A stretch of 64,000 nucleotides of DNA from UBA1447 sp002329225 (GTDB taxonomy: Bacteria > Bacillota > Clostridia > Oscillospirales > Acutalibacteraceae): NCBI GenBank assembly GCA_050946835.1, contig JBMNVN010000005.1, positions 112,843 to 176,842 on the forward strand, given 5' to 3'. The notes beneath the pieces were generated by a model. That model was given only the letters and a program-made list of their open reading frames with translations. It was not told where the DNA came from and did not search any database. Positions 36,251-45,789 of the stretch are shown piece after piece (the first letter of the stretch is position 1; each line of letters begins with the position of its first letter). The translations under genes and the position numbers were made by a program.

Positions 36251-37732
36251 TTGATTAATCCGAAAGTCAAAAAATATTATAAATCGGTAACCTCGCCTCT
36301 GGGTATATTGGCAATTGCTACATATCTTAAAACAAAAGGATACAATGTAAAAATTATCGATGCCTGTTTGCGCAGGTTTAATTATAGGGACGTTATTGCG
36401 GACTATAAACCTGATGTTGTCGGAATTTCTCTCATGTCCCCAAAATCAATTACGGATGCTATGAAAATATCCGAGATTGCCCGGTCCTGCAATTTGCCGG
36501 TGATTTGGGGCGGAGCCCTTGCTTCACTGATACCGAAAATTATCCTTGAGGAAAATATGGGTGATTATGTGGTAATTGGCGAGGGAGAAGTAACATTTGA
36601 TGAATTGCTTTGCTGCTTAAGAAAAGGGACTGAGCCGGAGGAAGTAAAGGGACTTGCATACAAATCGGGCGGCGAGGTAAGAGTTAACAATGACAGAGCC
36701 TTTGCCGACCTTAAAGATTTCCCTGTTTTGGACTGGAGCCTTGTTAATCCCTCGGATTATTTCCAAAGTATGCTTATGGCCGAAAAAATGCTTTATCTGT
36801 ATTCCGGCAAAGGCTGCCCCGGCAGGTGTACGTTTTGTTTTAACAGGGATTATAACAAGTGTGTTTACAGAAAGCGGCCGATGGAATACTGCGTTGAGGA
36901 AATAAAGCGGCTTGTAACGGTTGACGGTGCCGACGGAATACATTTTGCTGATGAACTCTGGGGCAGGAACAAGGAAGAAATCAATGACAACTGCCTCAAG
37001 TTGCGCGGCTCCGGGGTGGAGTTTTTTTGGGGCTGCAATCTTAGAATAGGGATCTGTGATTCGGATGATTTTAGAACCATGTATGAAGCCGGGTGCAGGT
37101 GGATATTCTTCGGTGTCGAAAGCGGCTCTGAAGTAATGCAAAGAAAGATTAAAAAAGGAATTCGACTGGACAGGGTGGAAGAAACTATAAAAAGTTGTTC
37201 GGCAGCCGGCATTGTACCCATAACATCCTTTATTGTTGGCTTCCCCGGGGAAACACGGGAAGATATTAAAAAGACCGTTGACCTGGCTGAAAAAATCCCC
37301 ATGGCAATGTATGATTTTAATTTTTTCTTCCCTCTGCCGGGGACGGAAATGGCTGAAGAGTTGGTTGAACAGGGTAAGCTGAAGTATCCGAAAACACTAA
37401 AGGCATTTTCAAAGTTTATTCAGACGGAAAAACTTCAATTTAATTTTTCGAACATACCTAAAAAGGAAATTAAGGTTATTCGTGCATACTTTATGTGGTC
37501 TTCACTGACAAAAAAAGTAACCCTTTCCGGTTCGAAGCCGAAGGGCAATTCTTTTTTTAACAAGGCGGTTAAAGACGCCTTTAAAGGACTAAAAGGTTTG
37601 GGAATTAAAGATTCTATTCTTTTATTTATTTATGATGCCTGGATATTTGCCGATATTTTGTCCTCTCTTTTGTTTTATCCGGGAACGCGAAAAAAATACG
37701 GATTGACGAAGAGAAAGCAAATAAGATATTAA
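36251..37732 (+). CDS. B12-binding radical SAM protein, family A copy 2 (start uncertain)
   Basis: 493 residues from TTG 36251. It has the family A layout: SPLGILAIATYL, KPDVVGISL, PVIWGGALAS, DYVVIGEGEVTF, the cluster motif GKGCPGRCTFC, WGCN and IFFGVESGSE in the core, then NIPKKEIKVIR and the tail PGTRKKYGL. No ATG, GTG or better TTG exists upstream in frame before a stop at 36200, and relatives begin two to four residues earlier with MK/RVLLI. The bases GGGGTGAGT fit a ribosome site for the ATC at 36239, and an out-of-frame ATG at 36234 would be in frame if one base were added. So either an ATC start, a damaged start, or TTG 36251 is used. Confidence 0.8.
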   Translation: MINPKVKKYYKSVTSPLGILAIATYLKTKGYNVKIIDACLRRFNYRDVIADYKPDVVGISLMSPKSITDAMKISEIARSCNLPVIWGGALASLIPKIILEENMGDYVVIGEGEVTFDELLCCLRKGTEPEEVKGLAYKSGGEVRVNNDRAFADLKDFPVLDWSLVNPSDYFQSMLMAEKMLYLYSGKGCPGRCTFCFNRDYNKCVYRKRPMEYCVEEIKRLVTVDGADGIHFADELWGRNKEEINDNCLKLRGSGVEFFWGCNLRIGICDSDDFRTMYEAGCRWIFFGVESGSEVMQRKIKKGIRLDRVEETIKSCSAAGIVPITSFIVGFPGETREDIKKTVDLAEKIPMAMYDFNFFFPLPGTEMAEELVEQGKLKYPKTLKAFSKFIQTEKLQFNFSNIPKKEIKVIRAYFMWSSLTKKVTLSGSKPKGNSFFNKAVKDAFKGLKGLGIKDSILLFIYDAWIFADILSSLLFYPGTRKKYGLTKRKQIRY

Positions 37733-37783
37733 CTTTGTTTTATTTTTACGCATGTGATTCGAACTTAAGCGGGTGATTCTTTT

Positions 37784-39715
37784 TTGAAAGAAGTTTATTT
37801 TGTTCAGGCTAATTCGGCTTTTGGGGAAAAAGATAAGAGTATATATATTCCCTATGCGGTGGGTTGTATTGCGGCTTATTCTTTTGAAGACCCGGCAATT
37901 AAAAAAGAATACACTCTCGGCCGGTTTTCCTATATCAAAGAGAATATAGACACGGCTATGAATGTTTTTGTCTCACCATATCTGGTGGGGTTTTCTTGTT
38001 CTGTTTGGAATACACAATATAATGTCGCTCTTGCGGAAAAAATTAAAAAGCGGTTCCCGCACTGTATAGTTGTTTTCGGAGGTCACAATATTTCACCCGA
38101 TACATCGACCTTGGAGGAGTATCCGCATGTCGATATATTGATACACGGAAGCGGAGAAGAGACCTTTAAGAATCTTCTTATAGCTTTGTCGGAAAACAAG
38201 TCTCTGTCAACTGTGGCAAACATCTCGTATAGAAAAAGCGGAAAGCCGGTTTCCACAAAAAGACAAACACCCTCTGAATTGGATTATCCTTCGCCATATT
38301 TGGGCGGATATTTTGCAGATATTCTTAAAGATGATATAAAGTTTTCCGCGATTATTGAAACAAATCGGGGCTGCCCGGAAAATTGTGCCTATTGCGATTG
38401 GGGCGAATTGAATACAAAAATAAAATTCTTCCCCATTGAAAAGGTTTATGGAGAACTTGAGTGGCTCTCGGAGAATAAAATTGAGTATTTCTATTGCGCT
38501 GATGCAAACTTCGGCCTTTTTGACAGAGACCTTGATATAACAAATAAGGTAGTTTCCTTGAAAGAGGAGACGGGATATCCTCAAAAACTTAAAGTCAACT
38601 TTACAAATCACCGTTTTGATTTTCTTGCAAAAATCAGCAAAATATTCAAAGACAGCGGAATCGGAAAGGCGCAAACCATCTCTTTCCAAAGCCTTTCTCC
38701 TGTTGTTTTAAAAAATATTGGCCGAAAAAACCTTACTCTGGAGCATTTTCGCAACCTTATGGTTGCCTACCATACCGCCGAAATCCCCACTTATTCCGAA
38801 CTGATTTTGGGCTTGCCGGGCGAGACTTATGAAAGTTTCACCGAAGGTATTTGCACTCTGCTGGAATTGGGTCAACATAAGTCAATAAATGTTTATCCTT
38901 GTGAGCTGTTGCCCAATTCTCAAATGGGTAATCCTCTATATGCTGAGAAGTTTGGAATCAAAACGGTTGACACTCAGTTTGAGGTGTTTCATACCAACCC
39001 CAACAAATCCCCTGAGGGGATTAAGGAGATTGAAAGAATAATCATTTCCACCAAAACGATGAGCGTTGAACAATGGGTAAAAGCATACCGTTTCTCCACG
39101 GTAATACAGGGATTCCATAACCTTGGACTTACAAGGTTGATTGCGATGTACCTGAGACACGAAAAGAATTTGGAGTACCTTGATTTTTACAGCAATCTTA
39201 TTGACTATTTTGTTGAAAAAGAAGACGGTTTAATACACGATATACTTGAAAGACTTTACAACCTCTTTGTCGGGGTTGCAAAACGAAAGAATTCCCTTGC
39301 TACCCTTGATCCGACTTTCGGAGAGATTACGTATGAGCCGGATGAAACATTGTTTTTGAATTGTGCTTATAGACTAAAGGACTTTTACTCGGAGTTAAGA
39401 CAGTTTCTGGTTAAATACAAGTCGGACGGAGATTTGCTTGAAGATGTTATCAGGTTCCAAAAAAGTATGGTTAAGTTACCCTTTATTGAACAACTTACTC
39501 TTGAGTTTTCGCGCGATTTTTACAGCTATTTTCAATCGGGCTTGATAACGGACGACATTAAGCCTCGGAAAGGAAAATTTGTTTATGAAATAACGGACAG
39601 TTCCCCCGTTTTTTCATGGGAAGACTATGCCAGAGAAGTGGTTTGGTACGGCAGAAGGGACGAGGGTACCTTATACTTATCTAAAGTTACGTCGGTGAAG
39701 ACTGAAAACAATTAG
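37784..39715 (+). CDS. B12-binding radical SAM protein, family B copy 3
   Basis: 643 residues from TTG 37784, preceded by GGGTGATT. It starts MKEVYFVQAN and has IPYAVGCIAAYSF, YLVGFSCSVWNTQYNVALA, VVFGGHNI, DILIHGSGEETF, TNRGCPENCAYCDWG for the cluster, CADANFG, LGLPGETYESF, and the C-terminal SWEDYAREVVWYGRR. It is the only family B member in the plus-strand operon, between family A copies 2 and 3. The long C-terminal region (~400-643) is again present. The substrate cannot be read. Expression should be coupled to its family A neighbours, from which its gaps are 51 and 70 bp. Confidence 0.86.
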   Translation: MKEVYFVQANSAFGEKDKSIYIPYAVGCIAAYSFEDPAIKKEYTLGRFSYIKENIDTAMNVFVSPYLVGFSCSVWNTQYNVALAEKIKKRFPHCIVVFGGHNISPDTSTLEEYPHVDILIHGSGEETFKNLLIALSENKSLSTVANISYRKSGKPVSTKRQTPSELDYPSPYLGGYFADILKDDIKFSAIIETNRGCPENCAYCDWGELNTKIKFFPIEKVYGELEWLSENKIEYFYCADANFGLFDRDLDITNKVVSLKEETGYPQKLKVNFTNHRFDFLAKISKIFKDSGIGKAQTISFQSLSPVVLKNIGRKNLTLEHFRNLMVAYHTAEIPTYSELILGLPGETYESFTEGICTLLELGQHKSINVYPCELLPNSQMGNPLYAEKFGIKTVDTQFEVFHTNPNKSPEGIKEIERIIISTKTMSVEQWVKAYRFSTVIQGFHNLGLTRLIAMYLRHEKNLEYLDFYSNLIDYFVEKEDGLIHDILERLYNLFVGVAKRKNSLATLDPTFGEITYEPDETLFLNCAYRLKDFYSELRQFLVKYKSDGDLLEDVIRFQKSMVKLPFIEQLTLEFSRDFYSYFQSGLITDDIKPRKGKFVYEITDSSPVFSWEDYAREVVWYGRRDEGTLYLSKVTSVKTENN

Positions 39716-39785
39716 CTTAAAGATAAACTCTTTCAAAACCTCGTTCTTGAAACAGCGATGTACTGAATAATTAGCAGGTGATTTT

Positions 39786-41276
39786 TTGAGAATACTTTTA
39801 ATACACCCGGCTACCGGGCACTATATTAAAGCGCCTTCAGTGCCTTTGGGTGCACTTTCTATCGCTACGTACCTTAAAAACCATGGTTATACTGTAAGAA
39901 TAAGTGACAGGTGTATAAAAAAAGAAAGGATTACCTCACTTATAAAAGATTTTGAGCCTGATGTAGTCGGGCTTTCGATTATGTCTGCAATAGGTATTAA
40001 AGATGCAGTGAAAATTTCTCAGACTGTGAAACGCAGCGGAATTCCCGTTATGTGGGGCGGTCATTATCCGACATTTAATTATGAGGTGGCTCTTACGGAG
40101 GGTGTTGCCGACTATGTGGTGTTGGGCGAAGGTGAGGTCACAACTCTTGAACTGCTTGAAAAAATTGAAGCGTGTTCGCCGCCGGAAGAAATAAGCAGAG
40201 TTAACGGCCTGGCTTTTTTACGGGACGGTAAGGTCGAGGTGACCGCACAGAGAGATTTCATGGACCCGGAGGATTTGCCGGTTATTGACTATTCTCTTGT
40301 TGATGTGCCGAAGTATTTTCAAACCTGGTACGGGTGTAAAAGAATGCTCTATTTGTACGGCTCAAAGGGTTGCCCGTTTTCGTGTAATTTTTGTTATAAT
40401 CCCGCATACAACAGGAGCGTTTACAGAAAAAGAAAAGATGAGGATTTATTTGAAGAGTTTGATTATTTGGTAAACAATCACGGTATGGACGGAATTTACT
40501 TTACCGATGATGTTTTTTGTCCTAACAAAGAGGATTTAAGAAAGTTTTGCGATAAAATGAAAGAAAAAAACTACCGTAAGCTCAGCTGGGGATGCCAAGC
40601 CAGAATCGGTCAGTTTGATAAAGATGATTTCAATTTAATATACGAAGCGGGGGGGCGTTGGGTGTTTTTCGGTGTCGAAACGGGTTCCCCGGAGATTCAG
40701 CAAAAAACAGGTAAAAAGCTGCGGATTGATAGGGTTGAGGAGGATATACGCTTAGCGGGAGAGGCCGGCCTGATTACCGTGTCATCCTTGATTTTAGGTT
40801 TCCCGGATGAAACAAAGGAGCAGGTTAAAGAGACCATAGAACTTGCTAAACGTATTGATGCCGACCTTTATCCCTGTAATATATACACCCCGCATGTTGA
40901 GCAGGAGTTGTGCCAAGAGCTTATCAGACAGGGGAGATTTACTCCGCCCGGAACACTCAAAGAGCATTCGAAGCTAAAACCTACTACTGACTGGTATGAG
41001 GGCTTTTCAACATTACCACGTAGGGATATAATGGTTATTCGCAGCTATTTTCACTGGGTCAGTTTTACTCGGAATAAAAAAGGGCCTTCGCAAAAACCTT
41101 TTGAATTTGCCGCAAAGGCAATTAACGACACAATGATTAACATCTTTCGTTTCGGACTGCTGTCTTTTATAAGTACAACCTGGTATTCGTTTAAAACATT
41201 TATTTCGGTTGTGTGGAACGTCTTCTTTTTCCCGAGAATTCGAAAGGAATACGACCTATATTTTAAAAGAAAATAA
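39786..41276 (+). CDS. B12-binding radical SAM protein, family A copy 3
   Basis: 496 residues from TTG 39786, with AGGTGATT upstream. Family A motifs: VPLGALSIATYL, EPDVVGLSI, PVMWGGHYPT, DYVVLGEGEVTT, SKGCPFSCNFCYN for the cluster, WGCQARIG, VFFGVETGSPE, and the tail PRIRKEYDLY. The core has a GGRWVFF where the other copies have GCRWI, a small active-site-region difference. The C-terminus again has a hydrophobic stretch (FRFGLLSFISTTWYSFKTFISVVWNVFFF, shown in part) that could sit on the membrane. Third gene of the plus operon. Confidence 0.86.
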   Translation: MRILLIHPATGHYIKAPSVPLGALSIATYLKNHGYTVRISDRCIKKERITSLIKDFEPDVVGLSIMSAIGIKDAVKISQTVKRSGIPVMWGGHYPTFNYEVALTEGVADYVVLGEGEVTTLELLEKIEACSPPEEISRVNGLAFLRDGKVEVTAQRDFMDPEDLPVIDYSLVDVPKYFQTWYGCKRMLYLYGSKGCPFSCNFCYNPAYNRSVYRKRKDEDLFEEFDYLVNNHGMDGIYFTDDVFCPNKEDLRKFCDKMKEKNYRKLSWGCQARIGQFDKDDFNLIYEAGGRWVFFGVETGSPEIQQKTGKKLRIDRVEEDIRLAGEAGLITVSSLILGFPDETKEQVKETIELAKRIDADLYPCNIYTPHVEQELCQELIRQGRFTPPGTLKEHSKLKPTTDWYEGFSTLPRRDIMVIRSYFHWVSFTRNKKGPSQKPFEFAAKAINDTMINIFRFGLLSFISTTWYSFKTFISVVWNVFFFPRIRKEYDLYFKRK

Positions 41277-41392
41277 ATACTTTTATCAAATTGGTTTGCA
41301 CAAAGTCGTAACGGATACATTTAGCACCCTGTCTGCGGAGTCTGCCAACACGATTATGTTGCCAGCCATTTATCTAACAGGAAGGAACCTAT

Positions 41393-42877
41393 ATGAAAGT
41401 ATTACTAATTAACCCGGAATCGAGTCAGATAAATATGCGAAAAAAAGCTACCACAATTCCCCTGGGATTGATGGCCATAGCAAGCTATCTTAAAAGGGAA
41501 GGATACGACATTAAAGTTGTCGATTTGGATCTGAATCCACAGAGTATAGTTAAGATTTTGAAGGAGTTTAATCCCGATGTTGTCGGAGTTACTGTGCTAT
41601 CTACACTCTCAGGCAATGCTGCCATAAAGATTTCTAAAATTGCCAAAAAACATAATAAACCTGTTGTGTGGGGTGGGTTTGTTCCCACCTTTTTGACGGA
41701 TTTGTGCCTTAAAGAAGACTGTGTAGATTTTGTAATTATAGGCGAAGGCGAGTTAACTTTTTCTGAGCTTTTAGAAGCAATAAAGGATGGGAAACCATAT
41801 TCCGAAATTGATGGGTTGGCGTATGTTGAAAACGAAGTGATTTATGTAAATAAAGAAAGAGAATTTTCCGATTTGGCCGATTTCCCTGCGATGGACTGGT
41901 CCCTGTTGAATCCTTCGGAATATGGTCAGGTGTTTTTTCAGGCGGAAAGAATGATATATCTATATTCCTCTAAAGGGTGTCCTGCAAAATGCAGCTTTTG
42001 CTACAATGCCAAATATTACGGTAGCAAACAAAGAGTGCGTCCGATAGAACAGGTTGTGGATGAAATTGAGCAGGTTGTCAGAAAATTTAATATCGACGGA
42101 ATATATTTCTCCGATGAATTTTGGTATCCGGGAAAAAATGAAATACAGAAGTTTTTCAAATTGATTAAGGAAAAAGAACTTAAGTTTTTCTGGGGATGCC
42201 AGACTAGGCTCGGAGTATTAACTAAAGAAGAGCTTCAGCAGATGTATGATTCCGGTTGCAGGTGGATATTATTCGGAATCGAAAGCGGTTGTGAAAAACG
42301 CATTAAGGAAATCAAAAAAGGAATTGATTTGTCGAAAGCAAAAGAAACCTTTGCTACCTGCCGAAAGATAGGGATAGCTACACAAGCCTCTTTTATAATC
42401 GGCTATCCCGGCGAAACGGTGGAGGAACTGAAAAAAACCATTAACTTTGCCCGTCAATTAGATGCGGATTATTTTCCCATTAATATTCTATACTTTCAAC
42501 CCGGCTCGGAATATTACGATGACTCCGTGGCTTCCGGAGAATATACTCCTCCGGATTCCTTAAAAGAGTGGAGCACCTTGCAAACTGATGAATACTACGG
42601 TCCGAACTTTTCCGAAGTGCCCAAAAAAGATTTGATGGTGTTGCACTTTTATACGCAGTGGCAGGCTTTTTTTAAAAAAACACCCGGCAAGTCCAAATCT
42701 TCCAATCCGATTGCTAAAAAAACAGTGCTTGATTTATTAGATAACTTGTTCAGATTTGGGTTGAAAAGCATCTTGATTGGGCCATTGGTTGCAGCCAAAC
42801 AGTTTCTTACGGTTTTCTGGTATGCTAAAGCACATCCGAAAATATTGAAAAAGTATGGCTTGGAAAAGGGTTGGTAA
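41393..42877 (+). CDS. B12-binding radical SAM protein, family A copy 4
   Basis: 494 residues from ATG 41393, after AGGAAGGAA. Motifs: IPLGLMAIASYL, NPDVVGVTV, VVWGGFVPT, DFVIIGEGELTF, SKGCPAKCSFCYN (the CxxxCxxC cluster), WGCQTRLG, ILFGIESGCE, VPKKDLMVL and the tail PKILKKYGL. The gap before it (116 bp) holds no gene or terminator that I can recognise. The base composition is visibly more A+T-rich than the sugar genes near 15-24 kb. Function inferred only at the family level. Confidence 0.86.
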   Translation: MKVLLINPESSQINMRKKATTIPLGLMAIASYLKREGYDIKVVDLDLNPQSIVKILKEFNPDVVGVTVLSTLSGNAAIKISKIAKKHNKPVVWGGFVPTFLTDLCLKEDCVDFVIIGEGELTFSELLEAIKDGKPYSEIDGLAYVENEVIYVNKEREFSDLADFPAMDWSLLNPSEYGQVFFQAERMIYLYSSKGCPAKCSFCYNAKYYGSKQRVRPIEQVVDEIEQVVRKFNIDGIYFSDEFWYPGKNEIQKFFKLIKEKELKFFWGCQTRLGVLTKEELQQMYDSGCRWILFGIESGCEKRIKEIKKGIDLSKAKETFATCRKIGIATQASFIIGYPGETVEELKKTINFARQLDADYFPINILYFQPGSEYYDDSVASGEYTPPDSLKEWSTLQTDEYYGPNFSEVPKKDLMVLHFYTQWQAFFKKTPGKSKSSNPIAKKTVLDLLDNLFRFGLKSILIGPLVAAKQFLTVFWYAKAHPKILKKYGLEKGW

Positions 42878-42954
42878 CTCTTATTTTTCATCCTGCTTAT
42901 AATTCTGCATAATTACAATTAGCTGAGTTTAGATGAGTTTTTTGGGGTAATTGA

Positions 42955-44139
42955 ATGAAAAAACGCTTTATTCTCGGGAATAATAAGGACCTCTGCTCTA
43001 AAGTACAGGCAGTATTCGAAAAAAAGGGTTATTCTTGTGAAATAGCTGTTGTTCCAAAGGATAGGGTTGAAAATATCCCCCAAAATTTTATTGCAGCCAC
43101 GAGAGACCGGGAGTATTTTTTACTGTTCAGGAATGAGGAATTCAAATATGTGACTGAATGGTTGCATGATAGAGGTATATTTGAGTTAAATGTGTTTCCT
43201 TGGGATACGCATATATCTAAAGAAGAAGATATAGAGGAAGTATTCATCCGGATAAATAACGAAAAACCGCGGCTTGACTATGTTGAAATTGAAGTCAGCC
43301 GAGGATGCAATCTGAATTGCAAGGGCTGCAACGAGTTTTCAAACCTTATTGACAAATCATGTTACGGCGACCTTGAATCAACAAGAAGAGACTTGTTAAG
43401 ATTAAAGGAGTTGTTTTGGGGGATAGGGAAGATACGCTTAATGGGAGGGGAACCTCTTATAAATCCCGCCTTCCCTGAATTTGTGAGGACAGCAAGGGAA
43501 GTGTTCCCCGATTGTGATTTACGGTTATTAAGCAACGGGATACTAATTCCCCAACTCAGCATAGAAGATTTGCAGACGATAAAAAAATATAATTGCTCTT
43601 TTGATATATCGGTATATCCGCCGGTTAAAAGAATATTGAAAAGCATTAAAAGACGGTTGGATGAAAACGGTATATCCTATACCCTCAGCCTGAGAAATAC
43701 ATTCTTTTTTAAGTCTTTGCTCAAGGAGCCTTTAAAGTCACCTGTGGAATCCTTTAACAATTGCCTTTTTACTCATTGCCACGGATTAAATGACGGATAC
43801 CTTTCGGCCTGTACAAATCAGATGTATGCTTACCGTCTAAACGATGCTTTCGGACTGGATTTTCCGACCGAAGAAAAAATAGACATTTATTCGACAGAAC
43901 TTGACGGATGGGGGATTAACCGAAATTTTTCCAAGCCTCACGATTTTTGCCGTTACTGCGGACAGGGCATGGTTCCCTATCGCTGGAAAACTTGTCCCGC
44001 TCACAAGGCAAAGGCTGAAGATTGGTTAATTGAGCCCACTTTTCTTAATGTTAAAATAGCGCCGATTGTTCAGAAAACCCTCAAGACACCGGCCAAATTG
44101 CTGAGGGATATGTTAAGAAAACCTAAAAACTTAAAATAG
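42955..44139 (+). CDS. Radical SAM protein with extra C-terminal cysteines, no B12 domain
   Basis: 394 residues. The N-terminal ~105 residues (FILGNNKDLC... FPWDTHIS) do not look like a cobalamin domain and resemble a small Rossmann-like module. SRGCNLNCKGCNE gives Cys118, Cys122 and Cys125. GKIRLMGGEPLINP is the SAM-binding GGEP. The C-terminal part has CLFTHCHG, ACTNQ and CRYCGQG, consistent with an auxiliary SPASM/twitch-like iron-sulfur cluster. Such enzymes act on peptides, proteins or sugars; no precursor peptide is visible here. It ends the plus operon and converges on the minus-strand family A copy 5. ATG 42955 has a GGGG-type site upstream. Confidence 0.82.
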   Translation: MKKRFILGNNKDLCSKVQAVFEKKGYSCEIAVVPKDRVENIPQNFIAATRDREYFLLFRNEEFKYVTEWLHDRGIFELNVFPWDTHISKEEDIEEVFIRINNEKPRLDYVEIEVSRGCNLNCKGCNEFSNLIDKSCYGDLESTRRDLLRLKELFWGIGKIRLMGGEPLINPAFPEFVRTAREVFPDCDLRLLSNGILIPQLSIEDLQTIKKYNCSFDISVYPPVKRILKSIKRRLDENGISYTLSLRNTFFFKSLLKEPLKSPVESFNNCLFTHCHGLNDGYLSACTNQMYAYRLNDAFGLDFPTEEKIDIYSTELDGWGINRNFSKPHDFCRYCGQGMVPYRWKTCPAHKAKAEDWLIEPTFLNVKIAPIVQKTLKTPAKLLRDMLRKPKNLK

Positions 44140-44167
44140 TTAGGAAACTATCACGGTTTGTTCTAAA

Positions 44168-44210
44168 AAATGAGACTGCGCAAAATTTATCTTTACACAG
44201 TCTATCATTT
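44168..44210. terminator. Weak hairpin between convergent radical SAM operons
   Basis: AAATGAGACTG (44168-44178) can pair with CAGTCTATCATTT (44198-44210) with a two-base bulge and a 19-base loop, followed by a T-rich tract. It is the only candidate terminator in the 167-bp gap; the rest of 44140-44306 shows nothing. Confidence 0.3.
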
Positions 44211-44306
44211 GCAATTGTTTTGTTAACTTAAAAAATGACTCTTGGTCTATCTGTATGCAATACTAATGTATAAACGAAATCAAAGCTTCTAAAGTGTTCT
44301 ATAATT

Positions 44307-45771
44307 TTAAGGTTTACTTTTTTCATGTAAACCATATTTTTTTCTAATGCCCGGATTAAAAATAACGGTAAAAAACGAACGAAACACCATATCAAAAGAC
44401 CGAAACAAGTTGCTGACGGACATTTCTTTCAGAGCTTTTAGAATATAATGAAAGGTAATGTTTTTCCAAGACTTTTTATCTTGTGTAGAATGATTTTTGA
44501 AAAATCTGCGTATAACAAGATAGGAATATACAACATTTAAATCTTTGTTGGGGATATCTGAGAAGTTTTTATTTATTCTATCAAAAGGATATTTTCCGAT
44601 AAAATCATCAAGAGTATTTGGGGGAGAGATTCTATTATCTTTTAACAGCCTTGAATACTCTTCTGAGTTTGGCACAGGTGAATAATAATTAACAGAAATC
44701 TGTGTAGTGCGTAATCTTAAAGCTAGGGAAACGGTTTGCTTTAAATCCTCTTGAGTTTCATATGGAAACCCCACAATAAAAGCTGCTCGAGCGACAATTC
44801 CCACACTTTCACAAACAACAATAGTTTGTTCAATCTGATTGTATTTAATGCCCTTTTTAATGTGCTTGAGCATCCTTTCGCTACCACTTTCAATACCAAA
44901 AGAGTATCCAACGACATCCGGCTTCGTACATGCGCTGAAAATCTTCTTTTTCAAAAATACCGACTATACTTCCACATCCCCAGTAGAAACTTAACCCGGC
45001 TGCTTTAATGGCATTGCAAAAGCTGTACATTTGTTCTTTGTTTGCAAACATCAGGTCATCATTAAAACATGCGCATTCCAAACCATAGTTCTGAATGAGG
45101 TGCTTTAGCTCTCGAACAACTTGTTCATAGGGCCTTGTGCGTTGAATGCTTTTATTAAAATCGGAATTATAGCAGAAAGTACAATGCCCCGGACACCCCT
45201 TGGAAGTGTAAAGGGAGATTGTCTTTGAAGAAGAATAATAGTGATAAAAATATTTATTAACATCAATAAGTTCCCACTCTAAATCAGGGAGTGTGCGCAG
45301 ATCAATTAAGTCTCTGCAGTGAGTTCTTACAACTTCGTTGTCTTTTAAAAATGCAATACCTTTTATGCTGTCCAGCTCGGAGCCCAAAGTGAAGCAGTTT
45401 AACAGGTCAAGCCAAGTGTGTTCACCCTCTCCGATGGAAATTATATCAACACAGCCGGTTTTAAGGCATTGTTCCGGAAGAGCAGAGGCCAAAAAGCCTC
45501 CCCAGATTACCTTATGGCCGGTTTTTTGTGCAATTTTTGATAAACGAATTGCATCCTTAACAGCTTTCCCGGATATTACAGAGACACCTACAACATCGGG
45601 TGAGAACTCCCTTAAAGTTTTTCTGAAACGCCCCTTGTTCACGGCGCTTTCGTAAATAATAACGGTATGCCCATGTTTTTTTAAATAAGTAGCAATTGAA
45701 AGAAGTCCCAAAGGCGTTGTCAAAGGGTCAACATTCTTTTTTGTCGCAGGACTTATCAACAAAACCTTCAA
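44307..45771 (-). pseudogene. B12-binding radical SAM protein, family A copy 5, frameshifted
   Basis: The first frame (45771 to ~44895) holds TPLGLLSIATYL, SPDVVGVSV, KVIWGGFLAS, SIGEGEHTW and the cluster motif SKGCPGHCTFCYN, then breaks at GCRWILFWY. The second frame carries on as FGIESGSERMLKHIKKG and runs to the tail PGIRKKYGL at 44307. Deleting one T from the TTTT run near 44896-44901 gives an uninterrupted protein of about 487 residues from TTG 45771, matching its paralogues. TTG 45771 is preferred over TTG 45789 because AGGAGG precedes it. It may be a real pseudogene or a homopolymer error. Confidence 0.8.
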
Positions 45772-45789
45772 TTTTATACCTCCTGACAA

